Below, in pieces: positions 11,101-22,489 of a stretch of 64,000 nucleotides of DNA. The translations under genes were made by a program, and so were the position numbers. The stretch is from Adiantum capillus-veneris (taxonomy: Eukaryota; Streptophyta; Polypodiopsida; Polypodiales; Pteridaceae), in assembly GCA_014529385.2 (NCBI GenBank), contig CM043962.1, positions 128,287,470 to 128,351,469 of the forward strand, given 5' to 3'. Under the pieces are notes generated by a model. The model saw nothing but the letters and a program-made list of their open reading frames with translations. It was not told the DNA's origin and made no database searches. Within the stretch, counting starts at the first letter, position 1, and the number at the start of each line of letters is the position of its first letter.

Positions 11101-11900
11101 ATACCATTGATTTGATACCTGGAAGCACACCACCGAACCGGCCACCTTACCAAATGAGCCGAGCCCAGAACAAAGAGATTATGAACCAAGTGAAAGACCT
11201 CTTGGAAAAGGGTCTTGTCCAGCCTAGTACTTCACCGTATTGCTCTCCAGTGTTGTTGGTTTTGAAGAAAGACGGATCTTGGAGAATGTGCATCGATTAT
11301 AGAGCTCTCAACAAAATCACCATCAAGAACAAATTTCCGATTTATAGGATCGATAATATACTTGACCGACTACAGGGATCCTCGTGTTCTAGCAGGATCG
11401 ATTTGAAGAGTGGATATCATCATATCGGAATGGCACCGGGAGATGTCTACAAGACAGCCTTTTGGACGACTTTTGGGTTATTTGAGTTTTTGGTGATGCC
11501 TTTGGCCTAACCAATGCTCCTGCGACATTTAACTAGATGATGGACAAGATTTTTCGAGAGTACAGACTATTTGTTGGCACTTTCTTTGACGACATCATTG
11601 TTTTCTCCAAGGATGAGACAGAACATAGAGAACATCGGCTTCAGGTCTTTCAGGCATTACGAGATCACAAGTTGGTGAGTAATGCGAAGAAAAGTGAATT
11701 TTTCATACCAGAGATACACTTTTTGGGACACATTGTCTCAGGAGCAGGAGTGCAGATGGACCAGGCCAAGATAGAGACTATCCGTGATTGGCCCGATTTG
11801 AAGAATGTCCATGAAGTTAGAAGCGTCTTGGGCTTGTGTTCGTACTACAGGCGGTTCATTAGAAAGTTTGCAGAGGTTGCTTTCCCTTTGCATTTGTTGA
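11040..11900 (+). pseudogene. element A reverse transcriptase
   Basis: Blocks in order: LPGELPPSRPKDHTIDLIPG linker, [80 protein letters not shown], and the catalytic FFDDIIVFSKDE (about 11584-11620) with both aspartates present. One T missing in the MPFGLTN codons (about 11497, compare 21568 in C) shifts the frame, and a TAG follows at 11533. So the active site survives but the protein does not. Confidence 0.9.
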
Positions 11901-12420
11901 CGCAGAACGGAGTCCCTTTCTCGTGGGGACCCAGAGAGGTGACTGCCTTTCATACTTTGAAAGAGAAATTGACTACAAGACCAGTTTTGACTTTGCCGAA
12001 CTTGCAAAAGTCATTTGAAGTATATTGTGATGCTTGTGGTCGTAGTCTGGGTGCGGTCTTAATGCAAGAAGGCCATGTCATTGCCTATGAGAGCCTATTG
12101 TTCTCAAGGCCGGAATTGATAGCACAAATTTCTGAGAAAGAGCTTTTGGCAGTTATCCATGCTCTTACTCAGTGGCGACATTACCTACTCGGAGCGGATT
12201 TCTGTCTTCACGGACCATTAGAGTTTACGCTACTTCTTGTCACAGAAGCAGCTATCGGAAAAGTAGATGCGGTGGGCGAACATCTTGTCACAGTTTCACT
12301 TCGAGATTGTCCATGTTCAGGGACAAAAGAATTTGGTGGCATATGCTTTGTCCCGGAAGCCGTTGGTTCTTGCTATTTTTGCGATACATCATAGGAGCTT
12401 CGAGGATATGGTTGATCAGT
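11900..12420 (+). pseudogene. element A RNase H
   Basis: The tether (FAEVAFPLHLLTQNGVPFSWG) is followed by RNase H blocks: VYCDACGRSLGAVLMQ with the first catalytic Asp, YESLLFSRPEL, and SEKELLAVIHALTQWRHYLLGADF with the Glu. The frame then slips around 12200, so the TDHQSL and NLVAYALSRKP parts are in other frames. It would degrade the RNA template. Confidence 0.85.
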
Positions 12421-12439
12421 ATGTCACAGATACAGATTT

Positions 12440-13400
12440 TGCAGATATTTTCACTCGGATACGGAATTGGGAGATAGTAGCGAGATATTCCATTCGGGTT
12501 GGCTACTTGATGAGGAAAACAATGTTGTGCGTTACACAGCCGTTGAGGGAAAAGGTTATGACCAAATGCCACTATCCACCTTTTACGGGTCACCACAGCA
12601 TTGCTACCACCTTGAAAGGGGTAGAGAAATACTTCTTTTGGCCGAGACTCAAAAAGGATGTGGACGAGTTTGTGCGCAGTTGCTTGGTATGCCAAAATTT
12701 CAAGTTTGACAAGCATAAAGCACAGGGATTGTTACAGCCTTTGCCGATACCCACCCGCCCCTAGGAAAGTATTGGAATGGATTTCATTTTTGTTCTCTTG
12801 AGAACACAGAGTGGTCACGATGGTATCTTGATTGTTATTGACAGATTTAGCAAGCAAGCTCATTTCATTCCAGTGAAGAAAACAGTGACTTAGCGAGACT
12901 GTTTGTGGCCCAGATCTTCAGATTACATGGCATGCCCGAGACGATTGTCTCCGATAGGGACCCCAGATTCACGAGTTTGTTTTGGAAGGCTATTTGAGAG
13001 AACATTGGCACGCGGTTACAGTTCTCGTCATCTTTCCACCCGCAGACTGACTTCAGTGGTACTAGATTTATTGAAGTCTTACATCTCAGGTCAAAAGACT
13101 CAATGGAAAAAGTATTTACCTTTGGTGGAATTTGCCTACAACAACACGATACACTCTTCGACGGGGAAGGCGCCATTTGAGATTATTGAAGGTGCTACAA
13201 AGGTTCGACCCTTCCTAAGCACGAAAACTAAGATTTTTGAAGCCGATGAGTACACACGTGACTTGGACACGGCTTTTGCCAAGGTCCGCGAGGCTTTGCG
13301 GAAATCTCAAGAAAGACTAAAAAAGGTAGCAGATCGCCATCGTTGCGATTTGAAATTGAAGGAGAACGATTGGGTGCTCTTACGTTTAGAGAATGCACGC
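12440..13400 (+). pseudogene. element A integrase, zinc finger and damaged core
   Basis: The zinc finger is complete (CHYPPFTGHHS ... SCLVCQNFKF). A TAG (12763) follows PIPTRP. The first catalytic Asp is in GMDFIF, and the second in VSDRDPRF lies in another frame. The HPQT block (about 13036) runs almost directly into LDLLKSY: the part that in B reads NGQSEEAN, with the catalytic Glu, is missing. The same loss is seen in C. Beyond this the frame is open again (FAYNNTIHSSTGKAPFEIIEGATKVRP by position). Confidence 0.88.
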
Positions 13401-13772
13401 CTAAGAAAGAAAAAGGAAAAGGAGAGGCTTTTTCAAAAGCTTAGTATGCGATACTACGGACCTTTCCAGATCTCCGAAAAGATAAATGATGTCTCCTTCC
13501 AATTGAAGTTGCTCGACACTTGGAGGATTCACAATGCTTTTCATGTGAGTCTCCTGAAGCCTTTTAGAGGCGATGTGCCGAAAGATGGGGAGTCTGATGA
13601 GCAACCCGAAGTGGAAGAAAACGAGGAAATCCTTGTTCCCGAACAGATATTGGCACATAAAGACAGAAAGATTAACGGTAAAGTGATAAGGCGGTCCTTG
13701 GTTAAATTCAAGAACTATCCTGCATTGGATGTGAAGTGGATGGAGGAGGAGGACCTAGCAGATACTCCTTAG
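13400..13772 (+). pseudogene. element A GPY/F region and chromodomain
   Basis: LFQKLSMRYYGPFQISEKIND carries the GPY/F-type motif and HNAFHVSLLKPF follows. The end (ILVPEQILAHKDRK, RRSLVKFKNYPALDVKWMEEEDL) is a chromodomain-like fold segment, with the aromatic/Trp positions conserved. A TAG ends it at 13772, close to the end in C. By analogy with other chromoviruses this part would direct integration to heterochromatin. Confidence 0.88.
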
Positions 13773-14389
13773 GTTGTGAAACTTTACCTTGGAAGCTTTT
13801 GGTTTAGGATAGTCTATTCCAATTGGAACCCCGAACTCAGCTTGGCCCGAAATCTGGTGCAGCGGGTATGCACAAGAGGAGAGTTACTCCGCTCCTTTGT
13901 CAACAGATGCCTCGATTTTTGATAATAGAGTCACTGATGTCTCTTTGAGCTTTAGGGATACTGAGAGTTGACAATATTCTGCTGTAATGACTTTATGAAC
14001 TGGAATTCCTGATAATATGATACTGGTTTGTTCTTGACTTTTTTAAGTGCAGGAACCGATAGACGAAATGACTGCAACATTTTGGTCTGAATGATCTCGA
14101 TAGACATGGTTGCAATAGGGATTAGTCAATCGGGCATCTATGAGGTCCTGAGTGGATCTAGATGCGATTGCTAATTGCGTTCCCGATAAAACATGGTCTG
14201 AGATCCGAATGAATTTTGGATGTGATTTGTCATGTGATGTCCTGTGATGTCAAGTGATGTGACTGCCAATTGGTACATGTGCTAGATGTGTGTTCCTAGT
14301 GCGCTTGTACTAACAATCAGTGTCTGCTAAGACAGTTTATGGCTTCTGTCTGTTTTGCAGGCGTAATTGATGGCGATTACAATTCTTTC
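13773..14389 (+). other. element A 3' untranslated region
   Basis: No coding potential. It aligns with 23830-24461 of C. It contains a short degenerate repeat of the type tgtgatgtc (14227-14262), longer in C (24284-24335). It links the chromodomain stop to the polypurine tract. Confidence 0.75.
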
Positions 14390-14399
14390 AAGAGGGGGG
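14390..14399 (+). other. polypurine tract of element A
   Basis: aagagggggg followed by ta and the TG of the 3' LTR. The identical arrangement occurs in C (24462-24471). It is the expected primer site for second-strand synthesis. Confidence 0.88.
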
Positions 14400-14401
14400 T
14401 A

Positions 14402-15026
14402 TGTCACAACCCAGTGACGTGGCTGCCTTGTACACACACAGATGCCCTTCCCTGTCTGGCTGAAATGGCAACCCTGCTGAACTGCTGACGTGACATTGCG
14501 GAAACCCGAAAAACGCGGCTCAACGTTGACGTGGCATGTATAGACCCCCGTGATTTGCAGCGGAATGTCAGGCTGACGTGGTTGATCGTACAGAATTTCT
14601 ATGGTAGCTTTTGGGCTTGTTTTGGCTACGCAATACTGGGGAAAAACCTACGGAAGCTTGCATTAATTTTATTAAGCTATCTTGTGAGAGGACTTGATTT
14701 ATTCTTGTATGCTTTTTAAGCGAAGCTTTTGGGGCTCTGCTTGTAGCATCCCTTGTAAACCTATATAATAGTGACTTGGGCTCTCACTTCTGGGAGCATC
14801 TGGACGCAGAATCTGAGAGTGAGTTCCGACCACCCCCTTGTACTTTGAGTTGCAGATTAATACAAAAAGAAATACCGAAAGGGGCGCCAGTTTTTGGGGC
14901 CAATATCTCTAGGCACGGAACTCCACCGGGCCGTGTCGAATCAATTGTGAACTGTGAATTGTTTTGAAGTAAATTCTTGTCGTGTCGCGGTAGAACCTTA
15001 GACTTGGAGTGTCCAAGTCTGTTACA
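14402..15026 (+). repeat. 3' LTR of element A
   Basis: 625 bp, pair of 734-1360, TG...CA ends, TATA-like tatataata at 14762-14770. It also shares the segment aaagaaataccgaaaggggcg with the other LTRs of the family. Confidence 0.9.
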
Positions 15027-15626
15027 ACCACCCAAAAAGCTTCTAGTCTATAGCCCAAATTGGAATTATAATTGATATCTAAGGTTTCAAAAGTCTTTGC
15101 AAGGCAATCGTGCTATCTCAGCTCCGTTGCAACTATGGAACTTCTATTGGAGAGGCAAGCAACGCATGAAATCAACATTAGAAGGATCAATTTAAAAGAA
15201 AATACTCATCATCACTATAGAAGCTCTAAAACAATACAAAAGCTGAACACCCAAGAGCAATGTAAACAAACTGTTTGGCGATACGATTTTCTACTCCAGT
15301 AGACCTCGGCACAAATCCTCATTAGGTTGCAACAACACACTGAGACCATCATCAATTGGTACACATGTGCAAAAAGCAGGGATGAGGGGTGTGTATGTAT
15401 TGGGGGGGTGTGGAGGGGCTCATGTGGTCAGATTCTAGGTGGGTTTGTGGGCACGTGCGTGTGTGCACCCCCCCCTAATGCACATACATAATTTCCTAGG
15501 CACAAATGGAAAGTCGAAGTTACTCCAAAATCCATATGGCCACTGCAAATAAAAGGAGGCTTAGGTTAAGGCTTTAGTTTAGTTTGTAACAACTAAACTG
15601 CTCAAGAAGCTGTTACCATATACATG
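15027..15626. other. non-coding spacer between elements A and H
   Basis: No gene recognised. It contains the weakly matching target duplication of A (accac, 15027-15031) and a G/T-rich patch with a C8 run (15381-15472). The short open frame at 15072-15302 resembles nothing known to me. Confidence 0.6.
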
Positions 15627-15837
15627 TGTTAGTGATGTGTGTGAACACACTTAGGACCGTTGGGGCATTTTTTCCCTCTTTAGGATGTTTTTTCCCCCGT
15701 GCATTTATATACGCCCATCATTCTAGGGCTATCTATCTTTTCATTGCACACTAAGTAAAACACTCTCTGTTGTGTGCCTTAAGCTTCCTTCGTCTTCTCC
15801 AAGCTGTGTGTGTTTTTCGGCAACCCTAATTTCAACA
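15627..15837 (+). repeat. candidate 5' LTR of element H
   Basis: Short LTR as is usual for copia elements, inferred from TGTTAGTGATG at the left and TTCAACA just before the primer site, with a TATA box candidate (tttatatacg) near 15705. Only one copy lies in the window, so the left end is a guess. Confidence 0.55.
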
Positions 15838-15839
15838 AT

Positions 15840-15852
15840 TGGTATCAGAGCA
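15840..15852 (+). other. primer-binding site of element H
   Basis: tggtatcagagca two bases after the LTR end: complement of initiator tRNA-Met, standard for plant copia elements. Confidence 0.88.
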
Positions 15853-16199
15853 AGTTGCGTCTTCTCAGGGTTAGTCACCAGCAGCTCCAACACACGCCTA
15901 CTCACTTTCTCCGATTTCAGTGAGATTTAGCGAGTGTTCGTAGGTCGACAAAATTTTTGGGTGAGCTCGAAGAGCGTAGTCTGCTCAGATTTCTGATTCG
16001 GGCTTATTTCGGTCTCTGTTTCCACTACAGGCAGTACTGCACAGGATATTTCGTCATTTTGTGCAGAATTTTTGTCAGTGCCGTTTTCTGCATAACAAGT
16101 CTCTTACAGTCTTCTACGGTTTGTGCTATATAGCACGTGTTGTTCCCGCTTCGTTTCTCCTCTTTTCGGGCAGTTTTCACATCAGGTGTAGCATTTACC

Positions 16200-17284
16200 A
16201 TGGCTGACAACAACACAGATGTGTTCAAGATGTTTGCTGCTGAGGACAAATTGGATGGGGACAATTACCCTATGTGGACTTATATGATGCAACATGTTCT
16301 TGTGTCGAAGGGCGTCTAGAATATTGTGCAGGGCATTGATGTACGTCCTGGTTGTGAGGATGTAGGCGATGTTGAGGATGTTGTAGGTCTTGTTGCAAGG
16401 ATTGCTGCTGCTAGAGTTGTTTTGCCTACAGTTGAGCAAGCTCGTTGGGATATAAAAGATGCGTAGGCTCACGCATTGATTGCGTTGTCTGTGAAGCACA
16501 CTATTACTCCCCACATTCGTTCAGCAAAATCTGTCAAACAGGCTTGGGATATTCTGGTTGGTCTTTATATAAGTCGCAATGAGGCAAAAATTGCATTGCT
16601 GCGTATAGAGTTGGAGTTGAAGATTATGCATGAGGAAGATGATATGGACACTTTACGTGCTGGTGTCAAGGATATCAACGAGCAAGGGAAGTCATTTCGG
16701 ACAGTTTCCTTGTGTAGACTGTTCTTGATGCCTTGTCAGATCCTTATGAGACTTTTGCTAGTACTTGGAGACTTATGACCCAATGAAATCTTGAAGTTGT
16801 CAAGTTTGATGCGTTATGCACATTGCTGTTGCAAGAGTCACTTTCCAGAAAAAACAGGACTAGACAACGTGTAGTTGAATAGGCCTTTATGGTTGCTCAA
16901 AGAGAAGGTGGTAACAGTAATGCAGCCACTTCTTATGGTTCTTCTACGAATGGAAAATCACATGTTCCTAATGCTTCTATTGGTAGCAATTCGTCTGGAA
17001 ATTTTGGTGATAAGGGCAAAAAGAAGATGGGTTGCCATTATTGTAAAGCTAATGATCACTTGATCAAGCAGTGTCCCAAGTTGAAGGCCAAAGAGGCAAA
17101 GAAGAAAGAGGGTGGTTCCAATACAAATGCTGGATCCACTACAAAGGCAGCTATTGTTGAGTCTGATGTAAAAGGAGATTGTGATGCTGATGTTGATGTT
17201 GAATGGGCTTTTAGTGGAGAGTGTACCTATAATCCTGTTGTCCATGATGCATGCATGTCAGTTGCAGCAGATTTCCATGTGTAA
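16200..17284 (+). pseudogene. element H gag (copia type)
   Basis: Starts at ATG 16200 (MADNNTDVFKMFAAEDKLDGDNYPMW), the usual copia Gag opening with the Y-x-W block. Stops at 16317 and 16464. Conserved ARWDIKDA, SAKSVKQAWDILVGLY and LRIELELKIMHE blocks follow. The knuckle CHYCKANDHLIKQC (about 17033-17075) is a complete CCHC motif. At least one frameshift lies between 16778 and 16889. Confidence 0.88.
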
Positions 17285-17810
17285 TATTTTGACAATGGTG
17301 CTATAAAGCACATTACCTCACATCGTGATTTGTTCACCTCTCTTGAGTTTGTCCCTCATGAAAATTCAGTTACTTGTGCCAACAATGCCTCTTATCCGGT
17401 TCGGGGAGTTGAAAAGATTGTGCTTACTGTTGCAAATGGCTGTTCTTTCACACTTGTTGATGCACTTTATGTACCTTGGATCAAGAAGAATCTTTTGTAT
17501 GTATTTGCACTTGCAGTCAAATTTGTGGATGACAGATGTATAGTACATGATCTCAGTTTTGGTGATGGAATTTTTGCATCTTGCACTTTATGCCATGGGC
17601 TGTATAAGCTCACTTTGTATGACGAGTGTGGACAGAATTTTGCAAATGCAGTTGTGGATTCAAAGGCTATTTCAGACGCAAAACTTTGGCATGCATGTTT
17701 TGGTCATTTGAATTTTGTCAGTTTGCTGCGTTTGCAGAAATGTGATATAGTTGCTTCTTTGCCGCCTCTTGAAGCACCTGTCAAACATGTATATGAAGGC
17801 TAGCATTCTA
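17285..17810 (+). pseudogene. element H protease remnant and GAG-pre-integrase domain
   Basis: Downstream of gag, a segment reading FDNGAIKHITSHRDLF (about 17289-17335) is the copia protease active-site neighbourhood, with D-N-G in place of D-S/T-G. Then ALYVPWIKKNLLYVFAL and the GAG-pre-integrase HACFGHLNFVSLLRLQK, which holds the first His pair of the integrase zinc finger. Confidence 0.8.
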
Positions 17811-18300
17811 AGTTTCCAAAGGATGGTTTAGTTAGGGCCACATGCAGGTTGCAACTTGTGCATAATAATGTTTGTGGGCCCATGCAAACTCCGTTTTTGG
17901 GCAGTTACCTTTACTTCGTGACATTCATTGATGATCACTCCAGGCATGCATGGGTGTATCCGCTTAAAGAGAAGTCCTAATTTTTTATGTGCTGTAAACA
18001 ATTTTTGGCTATGGCTGAAAATGTCTCGAAATGTACTATGGTCCGTTCCGATCGAGGGGGCGAGTATATGTCTCATGAATTTAATGCATTTCTTGCTAGT
18101 CATGGGATAAACCACTAATATACAGTGCCTTATACACCTCAGCAAAATGGTGTTGTTGAGAGGAAAAACAGGTCACTTACGGAAATGGCACGATGTATGG
18201 TTAAAAGTCAAGCTTTGCCGCATTCTTTTTGGCTTGAGGCCATCATGTGTGCTACTTATGTACTTAACAAGTGTCCTACGAAAGCTTTACAGTCTATTAC
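17811..18300 (+). pseudogene. element H integrase core, truncated by element C
   Basis: Copia integrase blocks: CGPMQTPFLGSYLYFVTFIDDHSRHAWVY by position, with the first catalytic Asp in FIDDHSR, SDRGGEYMS with the second Asp, and PQQNGVVERKNRSL with the Glu. HSFWLEAIMCATYVLNKCPTKAL follows, and then the sequence is cut by the LTR of C. Stops occur at 17802 and 17978. Confidence 0.88.
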
Positions 18301-18940
18301 TGTCACAAACTGGTGACGGGGCGTGCCACAACACACACTCATATATTCATCGCTGGCTGCAGACAAAATGATGACGTGGCTGCCCGTACACCCTCTCGAG
18401 GAAATCCGGAACTGTTGACGTGGCAGGTTCTGTACGGCAGGGCTGACACGTGGCAGCTGTACGGACCCCCCGATTTACGGAAAGCCGAGACAGTTTTTGG
18501 CTATGCAATTTCTGGCTGAAGCTTTACGCTGGAGCTTTTGGGATTGCATTTAATTTACACTAAGCAAGAGAGAGAGAAAAAGAGTCCTCTTGCTTTATTC
18601 TTCAAGTGCTTTTAACTTGAAGCTTTTGATTTAACCAGCTGTTGGGGCTTTGCTTTTGGCATCCCTTGTACTTTTAAATAAGCAGGCAGGGCTTCATAAC
18701 TCAGAGCATCTAGACGTAGAGTCTGAGTGTGAGCGCCTGCCCGCACTCTTGTACTTTGAACACAGATTAATACAAAAAGAAATACAGAAAGGGGCGCCAG
18801 TCTTTGGGGCCAATATCTCTAGGCACGGAACTCCGCCGGCGGGCCAGTGTCGAATCAATTGTGAACTGTGAACTGTTTTGAAGTGTTTTTTTGTGCTCTT
18901 GCGGTAGACTCTCGACTTGGAGTGTCCAAGTCTGTTTACA
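18301..18940 (+). repeat. 5' LTR of element C
   Basis: 640 bp from TGTCACAAAC to GTTTACA. The first 200 bp recur at 24474-24676. Its right half (rrom about 18640: GGGGCTTTGCTTTTGGCATC and the aaagaaatacagaaaggggcg block) is shared with the LTRs of A. Confidence 0.88.
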
Positions 18941-18941
18941 G

Positions 18942-18954
18942 TGGTATCATAGCA
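18942..18954 (+). other. primer-binding site of element C, decayed
   Basis: tggtatcatagca after one spacer base: the Met-tRNA site with one substitution (t for g). Confidence 0.8.
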
Positions 18955-19009
18955 TGGCCGATTTCTCTTCTACGGGAAATCTGATCCCTATTTTTTTTCC
19001 GCGGCACTT

Positions 19010-20640
19010 ATGGCTTCAGGTAAAGATCGGTTGACTCCGTCTGCATCCGGAGATGCGGGAATGGATCACAACTAGGATTCACGCGAAGAGTATGGCCCGC
19101 CTCGGCCTACTCAGGCGGAGCGTCAAGAGATGGAGCGCCGACAATTGATCGGCGATGCGACAAAGATGATGCTCAATTTTGCCAAGGACCCGAATTTGCA
19201 AAATATATGAGAAAGACTTCTTTCGAGGAGGTGCACACGTAGTGGCAGAAGACCACAAAACCACCCCCAGAACCCGCTTTGAAGAACCTCGTACTCCCAA
19301 GAAGTATACAGAGAAAGAATTAGAAGAGGTGGTTGATGCACGAATCGCTCAGCTTTTTGACGCGCAAAACAAAGCTAAAAAGCATGACAAAAAGCAGGAG
19401 AAAGGCACTGACTTCCCGGGCTATTTAGGTCGTCAGTCTACATTTTAAAAGGCTAGAAAACAGAAGAAGCGTGTTCGATTTGAACAAGTACCCAATTCTT
19501 CTTCTTCTTCTGATAGTTCTTCTAGCTCATCTGAGCGAAGAAGACAGAAAAGGTAAAAAGCGAAGCAAAAAGCAACGCTTCCGAAAGGGCAAGAAAAAGG
19601 CAAAGAAGTCTAAATCTCGCCCCGTGAGTGACAGTTCTACAAAGGAGTCGTCTTCAGACAGTTCAGACTCTGATGACAACAACTTTTATGCAAAGAAGAA
19701 GAATTTTTATAAAGCCAACCAGTATGACTTTCTAGAAGATAAAAGCAAGAAAGTCCGAGAGTTTAAGGAAGGTGGACAGTCAATTAAATTTGACACATTT
19801 TCTGGATATAGAGATGCTTCGAAGGCTTTGTCTCTTGTAGAGCAGTTTGACATCACTTTCGCGAGAGGGCGTTACTCAGAGCACTCTAAGATTCGGAGAG
19901 CTGCCTCTTACTTTAAGGGGAATGCTCGAACTTGGTGGTCCACGCTTCTATTAAACAAGACTGCGCCAATTAAATGGCTGAAATTCAAGAGGCTTTTTAT
20001 TTCTTCTTGGATGACTCGAGAGTATGAACGCTATATACGAACTGCTTGGAACCATCTTCGGATGACCAAGAAGGATACAATGGACGCTTATTGTGAGAGA
20101 TTCTGGAGCTCTTTTCTACCCGCCTCTTCATTTAAGAAGATCTCGTTCAAGGAATGGATTTAGCGGTTTACCTTGGGTCTTCCTACAGAGATCCGAGATC
20201 ACTGCTTGGAACATAAGTTAGCTTCCATTCAGGAGTTGATGAGTCGTGTGAAACGGGGTTTTGCCATTCATTCAGGCAGTTTGACCTACCCACCGATGAG
20301 ATCATGACAGAATGAGCCGAACAGACTTCGACAAATGAAAGTAGAAAGAGGAAGAGCAACCCAGAAAAGAAAGATGCACGACCCAAGGTCACTCCTCAGG
20401 AGAGCTCGCTACATCAGGGAAGGGAAGTGCTTTGGATGCGGGGAAACTAGACATATCTCCGTGAAGTGCCCTAAAAAGGCACAGAAAGAACAGAACGACA
20501 AGGACGACGAAAGGCGTGAGAGTTCGAGAGCAGCTAAGGAACGTGGAAGAAAAGGCAAGATGAAAACAGGACTGGTTCCAAATTGTGTGGGTACCGATCT
20601 CAACACGTTGGACGAGAGTACAGAACTTTGCCGAGCTTGG
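19010..20640 (+). pseudogene. element C gag
   Basis: Starts at ATG 19010 (MASGKDRLTPSASGDAG). Stop codons at about 19073 and near 19207, and frame changes near 19180 and 19450-19560. Otherwise colinear with A: YTEKELEEVVDARIAQLF, DFPGYLGRQSTF, Ser-rich and Lys-rich linker, then a long open part (19471-20163) with YRDASKALSLVEQFDITFARG, NARTWWSTLL and DTMDAYCERFWSSF. The knuckle CFGCGETRHISVKC (about 20431-20473) keeps all four metal ligands. It shows what A's gag looked like before B entered. Confidence 0.9.
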
Positions 20641-20645
20641 GGTAA

Positions 20646-21300
20646 GTGAAAGACCAAGAAGCCCTGATCTTCTTTGATAGAGGAGCTAAGGCCAACTTCA
20701 TTTCACCGGAATTGGCGGCACTGCTCGAGGTCACTCCCGATTCAATGGGACCACTTGCGGACAGTTCTAGCGGCACCCAGCAGAGACGTAGCCGGGTCAT
20801 TGGCAAACTTTGGTTGCATTGTCAGGGGTATTTGGGGCATGAGGACTTTTACATAATGCCTTTGGAAGATTGTGATGCTCTCTTGGGAATTCCCTGGTAC
20901 CACAAGAACAATGCCGTGGTCGACTATCGGGTGAGGAAAGCGACTTTGACCACAGAGAAGGGCAGAACCATTGTACTTGATATTAAACTTAAGGGCGAGT
21001 CTGTCCCTATTGTATCGGCTTCAGCCATTTCCAAATTAATGAAATCCAGTTTGTTTGTTTACTCGATCTTTATGAAAGAGTTGAGTGATGAGGATAGGAG
21101 AAATATGTTTGAACTTGATATAGAACACCAAGATTTTCTCCTCTCTCATGCCGATTGCTTCTCAGAGGGCCTGCCAGGCGAGTTACCACGTGCTCGTCCT
21201 GAAGATCATACCATTGATCTAATACTTGGAAGCACACCACCGAACCGGCCACCTTATCGTGTGAGTCGAGCCCAGAATGAAGAGAATTATGAACCAAGTA
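20646..21300 (+). pseudogene. element C protease region and pre-RT linker
   Basis: A 230-codon open stretch. Active-site block LIFFDRGAKANFIS: Asp present, but the second position is Arg (20676-20684) and not Ser/Thr. Then LWLHCQGYLGHEDFYIMP, DCDALLGIPWYHKNN, LKGESVPIVSASAISKLM and FSEGLPGELPRARPEDHTIDL. The protease would cut the polyprotein. Confidence 0.87.
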
Positions 21301-22008
21301 AAAGACCTCTTAGAAAAGGGTCTTGTCCAGCCTAGTACTTCATCGTATTGCTCTCCAATGTTGTTGGTTTTAAAGAAAGACAGATCCTTGTAATCTGTTG
21401 AGTATATCATCGATCCTAGAAATCGGAAATCTGTTCTTGATGGTCATTTTGTTGAGAGCTCTATAATCGATTTGAAGAGTAGATATCATCAAATCTGAAT
21501 CGCGTCGGGAGACGTCTACAAGACAGCCTTTCGGACGACTTTTGGGTTATTTGAGTTTTTGGTGATGCCTTTTGGCCTAACCAATGCTCCCGCAACATTT
21601 AACCGGATGGACAGGTTTTTTCGAGAGTACAGGCTATTTGTTGGCACTTTCTTTGACGATATCATTGTTTTCTCCAAGAATGAGGGAGAACATAGAGATC
21701 ATCTGCTTAAGGCCTTTCAGGCATTACGAGATCACAAGGTAGTGATTAATGCAAAGAAAAGTGAATTTTTCCTACCAGAGATTCACTTTTTGGGACACAT
21801 TGTGTCAGCAGCAGGAGTGCAAATGGATCCGGCCAAGATAGAGACTATTCGTGATTGGCCCGATTTGAAGAATGTCCATGAAGTTAGAAGCTTCTTGGGA
21901 TTGTGTTCGTACTACAGGCGGTTCATTCGAAAGTTTGCAGAGGTTGCTTCCCCTTTGCATATCTTGACACAGAAAGGAGTCCTTTCTCGTGTGGACCCAG
22001 AGAGGTGA
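21300..22008 (+). pseudogene. element C reverse transcriptase with internal microinversion
   Basis: The N-terminal RT blocks end in VLKKDRSL. At 21391-21466 the sequence is the reverse complement of the RALNK...FPIxRIDDIL part, with short flanking deletions. Normal order resumes at 21467 (DLKSRYHQI). The rest (21559-22008) is open: [32 protein letters not shown] with both catalytic aspartates, EIHFLGHIVSAAGVQMDPAK and VRSFLGLCSYYRRFIRKF. Confidence 0.9.
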
Positions 22009-22480
22009 TTGCCTTTCAGACTTTGAAAGAGAAATTGACTACGAGACCAATTATGACTTTGCTGGACTTGCAGAAGTCATTTGAAGTATATTTTGATGCT
22101 TGTGGTCGTAGTCTACGTGCGGTCTTAATGCAAGAAGGCCATGTCATTGCTTACGAGAGTCGATTATTCTCACAGCCGGAATTGACAGCACAGGTTTATG
22201 AGAAAGAGCTTTTGGCGGTTATCCATGCTCTTACTTAGTGGCGGCACTACCTACTCGGAGCGGATTTTACTGTCTTTACAGACCATCAGAGTTTACCTAC
22301 TTCTTGTCACAGAAGCAGCTATTAGAAAAGCAGATGCGGTGGGCGAACATCTTGTCACAGTTTCACTTCCAGAGTGTCCATGTTCAGGGATAGAAGAATT
22401 TGGTGGCAGATGCATTGTCTTGGAAGTCGTTGGTTTTGGCTACATCAGCGATACATCATAGGAGCTTCGAGGATATGATC
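22000..22480 (+). pseudogene. element C RNase H
   Basis: Blocks: LKEKLTTRPIMTL, VYFDACGRSLRAVLMQEGHVIAYESRLF, VYEKELLAVIHALT, then an in-frame TAG where A has CAG, WRHYLLGADF, and the frame shifts in the TDHQSL region (about 22280). The first Asp and the Glu are visible; the rest is scrambled by the shift. Confidence 0.85.
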
Positions 22481-22489
22481 GACCAGTAG

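Larger units (their letters stand above)
734..15026 (+). mobile_element. Ty3/gypsy chromovirus A, split by nested element B
   Basis: Two direct LTRs (734-1360 and 14402-15026), both beginning TGTCACAACC and ending GTTACA, bracket gag, protease, RT, RNase H, integrase and chromodomain remnants in that order. A Met-tRNA-type primer site follows the 5' LTR and a polypurine tract precedes the 3' LTR. The target duplication is imperfect (acaac/accac). The order pro-RT-RH-IN-chromodomain is that of plant Ty3/gypsy chromoviruses. Element B interrupts gag at 1669-9112, so the original element was about 6.85 kb. LTR copies differ by roughly one base in eight over the first 150 bp, and the pol frame has several shifts: an old, dead copy. 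Confidence 0.93.
15627..18300 (+). mobile_element. Ty1/copia element H, 3' half lost
   Basis: Order: LTR candidate, Met-tRNA primer site, gag with CCHC knuckle, GAG-pre-integrase and integrase core. This gag-integrase order with integrase before RT marks Ty1/copia. It stops inside the integrase, at the C-terminal side of the core, where element C is inserted (18301). RT, RNase H and the 3' LTR are not found after C. Many stops and shifts show long decay. Confidence 0.88.

Noticed and set aside
15381-15475. G/T-rich stretch as a G-quadruplex or regulatory element
   Set aside because: G-runs are few and irregular; nothing beyond low complexity can be supported.
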